The notes beneath the pieces were generated by a model. That model ran no database searches. It saw only the letters and a list, made by a program, of their open reading frames with translations, and was not told the origin of the DNA. Source: Methylomicrobium agile (GTDB lineage: Bacteria; Pseudomonadota; Gammaproteobacteria; Methylococcales; Methylomonadaceae). From it: 64,000 nucleotides of DNA. The translations under genes were made by a program, and so were the position numbers. The stretch spans positions 1,426,001 through 1,490,000 of the forward strand of contig NZ_JPOJ01000001.1 in the NCBI RefSeq assembly GCF_000733855.1. The letters are read 5' to 3'. Positions 59,464 through 64,000 of this stretch are shown in pieces. How positions within the stretch are numbered: position 1 is the first letter of the stretch; each line of letters opens with the position of its first letter.

Positions 59464-59892
59464 TTATGGCGCGGCCTCCTCCCACGGATTGATAACTTCA
59501 AGCCCGGGTCTCAAATGAGCTGGTGTCGCGCGTTGCCACCATCAGCCCGTGTGCGGAGGCCGTAGCCGCGATATAACCGTCTGCCTTACCGATGCTTACC
59601 CTCTTCCCTCGCCCGCGCCATCAAGTCGGCATAGGCTTTTGAAGTATCCAGATCGAAGGCTAGCACGCGGCCTGCAAAGGTCGGCAAAACTTCATACTCT
59701 AGCCGTTCCTGGTAGATCGTGCGCCGCTTGCCCTCGGGCATTGTCGCAAGGCCATAGCGCAGCTCGGCCACCGTGGCGGCAGACAGATAGAGCGTTTCGT
59801 TCGACGGCCTGGGCATCAATCCAAGCCTGCACGTTGGGATTCGGCTCGACCTTCCACAATTCGGAAAAAACGTTGGTATCAACGACGATCAT
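59464..59892 (-). pseudogene. VapC-type PIN-domain toxin, multiply frameshifted
   Basis: The start MIVVDTNVFSELWKVEPNPNVQ (from 59892) carries the first PIN-domain Asp. A frameshift near 59805 is needed to reach LYLSAATVAELRYGLATMPEG; another near 59600 to reach IGKADGYIAATASAHGL; and a third near 59490 to reach GLEVINPWEEAAP, ending at 59464. All PIN landmarks are present but spread over different frames, so no toxin can be made. It overlaps the antitoxin gene by 4 bases. Confidence 0.85.
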
Positions 59893-60140
59893 TCAAACCT
59901 CATCGGCTCGGCCGGGGTCTTGTCACGGAACTGGTTAAAGTGCTCGGCATCGGTCAGGCCGCCGGCTTCGCGAGCGATGGAAACCAGCAAAGAACCGAGC
60001 TTGACGCGCTCGGGCGGGCGAGCGACGTTTTCCAAAATGTCACGAATCTCGGCCTCGGTGCTGCGGCCGTGATGGGCAGCTCGCACGCAAAGCGCGCGAT
60101 GCACGGCATCGGGTAAATTTCGTACGGTCACATTTGCCAT
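59889..60140 (-). CDS. FitA/VapB-type ribbon-helix-helix antitoxin
   Basis: 83 residues from MANVTVRNLPDAVHRALCVR (ATG 60140); the frame is open 22 codons further upstream, but the ribbon-helix-helix N-terminus fixes the start. RAAHHGRSTEAEIRDILENV is the helix-helix part; the acidic C-terminus (DKTPAEPMRFE) would bind the toxin. The gene is intact although its partner VapC is broken, a common outcome when toxin loss is selected before antitoxin loss. Confidence 0.85.
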   Translation of the reverse strand: MANVTVRNLPDAVHRALCVRAAHHGRSTEAEIRDILENVARPPERVKLGSLLVSIAREAGGLTDAEHFNQFRDKTPAEPMRFE

Positions 60141-60206
60141 GTGTCTCAATGATTGCATGGTAAGTTGTTTGCTATCATCGCGCAAGCGCATGGAACACAG
60201 TCGCAA

Positions 60207-60522
60207 AAGTCCTCAATGATGCGACATGCCGCCGACACCGCCCTTTTCCTGGCGTTAAAATGTCGTGTTTATTGAAGATTTGGGCTGATTTATGTTTTAG
60301 GCCAAAACGGATAATTTCTCACCGCTGTTTTTAGCGAAATGAATATTATGAAGTGGGTAATCAGCCGTTTAAGGCAAATTTTGGGACACGCCGGACTTTG
60401 ATCTTTAATAGATGTCTAATGATCATTCGAAAAATTCAGATTCTCCAGACAATGCCCATCCTGAATCTCGGCTATTAAACGACATTGCTCTTGTTCCTCC
60501 TGATGGTATTACTGACGATTGA
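60207..60522. other. Intergenic region, nothing identified
   Basis: 316 bases without a convincing gene, repeat or terminator. If the 60523-61011 gene once had a downstream partner here, no trace of it is readable. Confidence 0.4.
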
Positions 60523-61011
60523 TCACATCATCGATTGAGAAATCCATGAAATGATCCTGTGCCATTGTTCAACGTTCAAAAATGGCTTTGCGACTTCAAG
60601 TAATCGTAGCAAGCGTGCCTGCTCATCAGCTTCCGGTAACCAATCGTCGGGGTCAATTGATTCCTCGAACGGTTGGCCGCGAACAACGGCATTTAGAACC
60701 ATATCGGCGATTGCACGATAATGGTCGGCGGTATAGACCGATCCTGGCGGCAGTTCCAGATGATAGGGTTCCAGTCGCGACCGCGCGTCGAAAATACCGG
60801 TGTCACCCAACAAAGGCCGAGTGTTCATCAAAGTCTCGCCAGCAAGTTGATACGGCCCCGGCGGACGACCGGCAAAACCCTCAAATGTCTCTGCAAAATG
60901 CCAGTCGCCCGTACCTTCGGGCGCCGGGATGTTCAACGCCGTCAGGCCGGTCAGATAATGCTCTTTCGAGGTTTTTGGGAATGTCCGGGTTTTAACGGCT
61001 AAAAAGGTCAT
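60523..61011 (-). CDS. Conserved hypothetical protein, possibly half of a two-gene module
   Basis: 162 residues. The N-terminal half, with KEHYLTGLTALNIPAPEGTG followed by DWHFAETFEG and RPPGPYQLAGETLMNTRPLLGD, matches a family of small proteins that I recall being encoded just before nucleotidyltransferase-like (AbiEii-type) toxins; the recollection cannot be checked here. C-terminal half: helical, ending in EQWHRIISWISQS. No such partner is found downstream on the minus strand, so the module appears truncated. Function unknown. Confidence 0.6.
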   Translation of the reverse strand: MTFLAVKTRTFPKTSKEHYLTGLTALNIPAPEGTGDWHFAETFEGFAGRPPGPYQLAGETLMNTRPLLGDTGIFDARSRLEPYHLELPPGSVYTADHYRAIADMVLNAVVRGQPFEESIDPDDWLPEADEQARLLRLLEVAKPFLNVEQWHRIISWISQSMM

Positions 61012-61372
61012 AGCGTTATGCTCTCATGAACAGTGATATCGGACGCCGCGTCATTCTGCGCTGTGGCAACCCGTTCAACAGTCAACAAATCGGTCTCAAA
61101 CTCGCAACGGCACGATCCAACCAAGATATACACCGATTCTACCAGAAGTAAGCACATCCAAGCTTTGGCCGCCTAAATCTATCCCTGACAGTTCTTCCGT
61201 TATCCAACTCATTTCGTTCCTAATCTCCCCGCAAATTATCCGGTCATACTGCTAGAATTTGAGTTGTGTATAACGGGATGGGCTAACCTCAACAATAACA
61301 ATCAGTAACGATCAACAACTCATTAGAATCGTTTATCATCCCAAATATATCCATTCGCTTCAAATTGACTGA

Positions 61373-61460
61373 CTAGTAGATTCCCAATTCCTGCAACAAC
61401 TCAATAATCTTTGCCGAACTGCATTCCGAGCCATCTCTCCCAAACTTGGATGAAATGAAT
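61373..61460 (-). pseudogene. Remnant of a second copy of the 56.2-57.3 kb helix-turn-helix gene
   Basis: Minus-strand translation reads FISSKFGRDGSECSSAKIIE then LLQELGIY and a stop. It aligns with VILSKLAEDSERSSARIIEL then LDASEIYP at 56320-56240. Only the C-terminal end survives. The surrounding 61012-61672 stretch has no other recognisable feature. Confidence 0.6.
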
Positions 61461-61673
61461 TTAGGCCGCCACCGTCCAAACCCGGTTGAAAAATCGGTGA
61501 TCCCGTCCAAACAAAGCAATCATTATTCTTGTTTTTAATAAGGTTTTTGTGTAATGTTCGACACCCGGTTATCCGCCAAAATCGGTCCAAGACAATTCCG
61601 ACCGAGCAAACCTCGCTTCAGACCGGTTCGAGATTTTTTGGACGTAAGCGTCTCCGTACCGGAAAAAGCTTAA

Positions 61674-62851
61674 GGAAACTCTGAATAAGTCCTACGCCTG
61701 GGATAAAATATCCGCAGCTTGCCATTTTCGATAGGTGCCCGCCATGAAGCAACTCGGACTCAGTGCCCCACTGTTTGTGAAGAAACCGAAACAGACTCGG
61801 CGGCAGCAATTTCTCCAAGAGATGGAGCAGGTAGTGCCTTGGAGTTTGTGGGCGAGCCGGATAGCGCCGCACTACCCGACAGCGGGCCGAGGCCGCCGCC
61901 CCTTTCCCTTGGCGACGATGTTGCGCATTCACCTGATGCAGCAGTGGTTCGGCTATTCCGATCCGGCGATGGAGGAAGTATTGCACGACATGCCGCTGCT
62001 GCGCGAGTTTGCCGGGCTCGATGCGGGCGAGGACGCCCTGCCGGATGAAACCACGATCCTCAAGTTCCGGCATCTGCTGGAACGCCATCAGTTAGCACAA
62101 ACCCTATTTGATGAAACGGCGGCGCTGTTGGCCGAAAAAGGCCTGTTGCTACGGCAAGGCACGATCGTCGATGCGACATTAATCGCTGCCCCGCCGTCCA
62201 CCAAGAACCGGGCGCGCAAACGGGATGCCGAGATGAGTTCGACCAAGAAAGGGAACAATTACCACTTTGGGATGAAGGCGCACATTGGGGTCGATGCCGA
62301 GTCGGGGTTGGTGCATACTGTGGAGATGACCACCGCCAAGGTGGCGGATGGGGTCATGACGGAGGCGTTGCTGCACGGCGAGGAACGGGTCGTGCTGGGC
62401 GATCGGGCCTATACCCGCAAGGACCGGAATCTGGCGGCGGATCGCCTGGAAGGTGAGCCGGTTTGGGCCTTTCCGTTCAAGCGGGGGAAGGGTGAGGAGT
62501 TGCCGGTAGAGCAAGCCCTTCACAACCACATGCTGGCGCCGTTACGCGCCATGGTCGAACATCCGTTCCGGATCGTCAAGCGCCAGTTCGGCTATACCAA
62601 AGTGCGTTACCGGGGGCTGTTCAAGAATGCCCAACAACTCTACTTGCTGTTTGCCCTGGGCAATCTTTATCACGTTCGGCAGGCGCTGCAGCCGACCTAG
62701 GGAGACCTTTGTCCTTCGCCCTGGAAAACCGAGAACACTGAGTGAAATCACCCCGATAGCGGGCGCTGCCGGGAAGGATTTGCCCATTTTCGGCGAGGTG
62801 CCACGGATGTCGCACGGTGTCGCTTATAAAAACCACTTATTCAGAGCTTCC
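61674..62851 (+). mobile_element. IS5-family element, complete
   Basis: 1178 bases with terminal inverted repeats GGAAACTCTGAATAAGT and GGAAGCTCTGAATAAGT (one mismatch), flanked by TTAA direct repeats (61670-61673 and 62852-62855). It encodes one intact transposase. A partial copy in opposite orientation is at 1-238. Confidence 0.95.
61743..62700 (+). CDS. IS5-family transposase
   Basis: 318 residues from ATG 61743; a GTG at 61735 in the same frame adds three. The N-terminal DUF772-like region PLATMLRIHLMQQWFGYSDPAMEE precedes the DDE core: Asp in GTIVDATLIAAPPS, Asp in VVLGDRAYTRKDR and Glu in ALRAMVEHPFRIVKRQFG. All catalytic residues are intact, so this copy is probably active. Confidence 0.95.
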
Positions 62852-62852
62852 T

Positions 62853-62897
62853 TAAAATCATTATTAATGATTTTACCGGTTAAAACATTGTTAACCG
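62853..62897. promoter_or_regulatory. Two palindromes in the promoter of the MBL-fold gene
   Basis: TAAAATCATTA-T-TAATGATTTTA (62853-62875) is a perfect inverted repeat; CGGTTAA-AACATTG-TTAACCG (62877-62897) is a second. They start at the IS5 target site, so the IS may have removed anything further upstream. They are likely operator sites. Confidence 0.5.
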
Positions 62898-62959
62898 TTA
62901 AAATACGTCTATCATTTTGATAACGGAAATCAGTCTTTTATAAACTGGATAAAATTCAA

Positions 62960-63739
62960 ATGCGTAACATCAAATTGTTCGATTCCGGCGAACACAAATT
63001 CATCCTGCTGAATGAAAGCGAACCCGGCGAAGAAAGCGGGATTCGCTCCAATCAATATCTCATCGTGCATGAGGACAGTGGCGTGTTGCTCGATCCCGGC
63101 GGTTTCGGCGTGATGCCCAGCGTATTGACCGAATTGTTGCGCTATATCAAAACCGAACAGATCTGTGCGATCATTCTTTCCCATCAGGATCCCGATATCG
63201 TGGGCGGCTTGTCCACCTGGCTGGAACTGACCGATGCGCCGGTGTATGTATCGAATATCTGGATGCGTTTCCTGCCCCATTACGGTATCGCCAGCATGGC
63301 TCAATTTGTCGGCGTCCCCGATGCCGGGAAACAATGCACTATCGCGCCCGGGTTTCAACTGCAGCTCGTCCCTGCGCATTTTTTACATTCCGAAGGGCAG
63401 ATCAATGTCTACGATCCGCTTGCAAAAATTCTGTTCACCGGCGATATCGGCGCGGCAATGCTGCCGGTCGATCGCGAATATGAATTCGTCGACGATTTTG
63501 CAGCGCATTTGCCTTTTATCGAAGGCTTTCACCGCCGTTATATGGTATGCAACAAAGCCGCGCGGCTTTGGGTGGAAGCCGTATCGAAGCTGGATATTGA
63601 AATACTGGCACCCCAGCATGGGCCGATTTATCGAGGCCAGTCCGTCCCCGATTTTTTGAATTGGTTCAAGGAGCTGAAATGCGGCGTCGACCTGATGACG
63701 CACAGCGGCCATTTCGCGATGGGGAACTGGAATGAATAG
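62960..63739 (+). CDS. Metallo-beta-lactamase-fold protein (flavodiiron ODP-like)
   Basis: 259 residues. The fold signature has ILSHQDPDIVGGLSTWLE in place of the classic HxHxDH, as in oxygen-reducing (ODP-type) flavodiiron proteins, which use H-x-E/D motifs; LVPAHFLHSEGQINVYDP gives the next His, LFTGDIGAAMLP the bridging Asp, and ILAPQHGPIYRG the last His. It could bind a di-iron centre and sense or reduce O2 or NO. There is no flavodoxin domain, so it would depend on a partner. The downstream gene overlaps it by 8 bases and probably acts with it. Confidence 0.82.
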   Translation: MRNIKLFDSGEHKFILLNESEPGEESGIRSNQYLIVHEDSGVLLDPGGFGVMPSVLTELLRYIKTEQICAIILSHQDPDIVGGLSTWLELTDAPVYVSNIWMRFLPHYGIASMAQFVGVPDAGKQCTIAPGFQLQLVPAHFLHSEGQINVYDPLAKILFTGDIGAAMLPVDREYEFVDDFAAHLPFIEGFHRRYMVCNKAARLWVEAVSKLDIEILAPQHGPIYRGQSVPDFLNWFKELKCGVDLMTHSGHFAMGNWNE

Positions 63740-64000
63740 CGTTAAAGACACTGCGGCTTATCCTCATCATATCGAGGATTTACGCATACGCTTGATGAAC
63801 CAGCTCTTTTCCCTGCTGGAAAGCCAAAGCCGGACGCGGAGCTTCGCTTCGTCCATCAGCACTTTGGTCAAACGCCTTCACGGCAAGGGACTTGAAGAAT
63901 TCGAACGCGGTTTGGCGCGTATCGACGATCCATTAACCGTCGAAATGTTCCGGAATGCGATTACGGATTTTCGAAATCTGGATCTGGCATTCGATAAACT
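63732..64000 (+). CDS. Unknown protein, N-terminal part only (runs off window)
   Basis: From ATG 63732, about 89 residues are visible (MNSVKDTAAYPHHIEDLRIR..., RSFASSISTLVKRLHGKGLEEFERGL...). The segment is helical with no membrane helix or named motif. It overlaps the MBL-fold gene by 8 bases, so the two are cotranscribed. ODP-like proteins are sometimes coupled to PAS or GGDEF signalling proteins; whether this is one lies beyond the window. Confidence 0.6.
   Translation, partial: MNSVKDTAAYPHHIEDLRIRLMNQLFSLLESQSRTRSFASSISTLVKRLHGKGLEEFERGLARIDDPLTVEMFRNAITDFRNLDLAFDK

Overview
The window looks like a chromosomal replication-origin region of a gammaproteobacterium with moderately high GC. 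The core gene order (rpmH-rnpA-yidD-yidC-mnmE on one strand, dnaA-dnaN-recF-gyrB on the other) is the classic gammaproteobacterial origin arrangement. A gamma-methanotroph (Methylococcales) is my best guess from overall gene style, but nothing in the window proves it.

Layout. 1-1.5 kb: the end of an IS5-family element abutting a decayed IS4-type transposase. 1.6-13.7 kb: a small unknown gene, a GspA/GspB-like secretion pair, an MFS transporter, KDPG aldolase and citrate synthase, a SemiSWEET-like protein, a two-gene membrane/coiled-coil (SPFH-like) module, and a phosphate-selective-type porin behind two tandem Pho boxes. 13.9-20.8 kb: an Anbu proteasome-like peptidase divergent from a transglutaminase-DUF2126 / ATP-grasp / alpha-E cluster, with REP-like palindromes inside and after it. 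21-28 kb: AMMECR1, a second ExeA-like ATPase with an OmpA-like protein, and a 1379-residue CheB-CheR-PAS-GGDEF-EAL fusion. 28.3-38.3 kb: the origin core, with two parS-like sites at the end of recF.

38.3-52 kb: a Tn7-like transposon sitting directly behind gyrB. Its ends can be read: three tandem 19-bp TGACA..AATGAAAAA repeats on the left and four related copies, in mixed orientation, on the right, closed by matching TGTCGG(A/G)TGACAC termini. Inside are tnsA, tnsB, a tnsC with an in-frame amber stop, and the first codons of a fourth gene cut off by an IS3 element. The cargo is an alpha-solenoid/nuclease-fold gene pair that looks like an undescribed defence system, a Toprim (JetD/DUF2220-like) protein whose upstream partner was destroyed by an IS256 element, and an XRE regulator.

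52-61.7 kb: a second accessory zone outside the transposon ends. It holds a very large gene split by an amber codon from its own PD-(D/E)XK nuclease domain, a broken helix-turn-helix (TniQ-like?) gene on the minus strand, an IS200 element, an XRE regulator behind a perfect palindrome, a toxin-antitoxin pair with a wrecked VapC, and gene remnants. 61.7-64 kb: an intact IS5 element (inverted relative to the copy at position 1), then a metallo-beta-lactamase-fold gene overlapping a gene that runs off the window.

No tRNA, rRNA or CRISPR array was recognised. Functional calls rest on recognisable motifs and family knowledge; no database search was possible.
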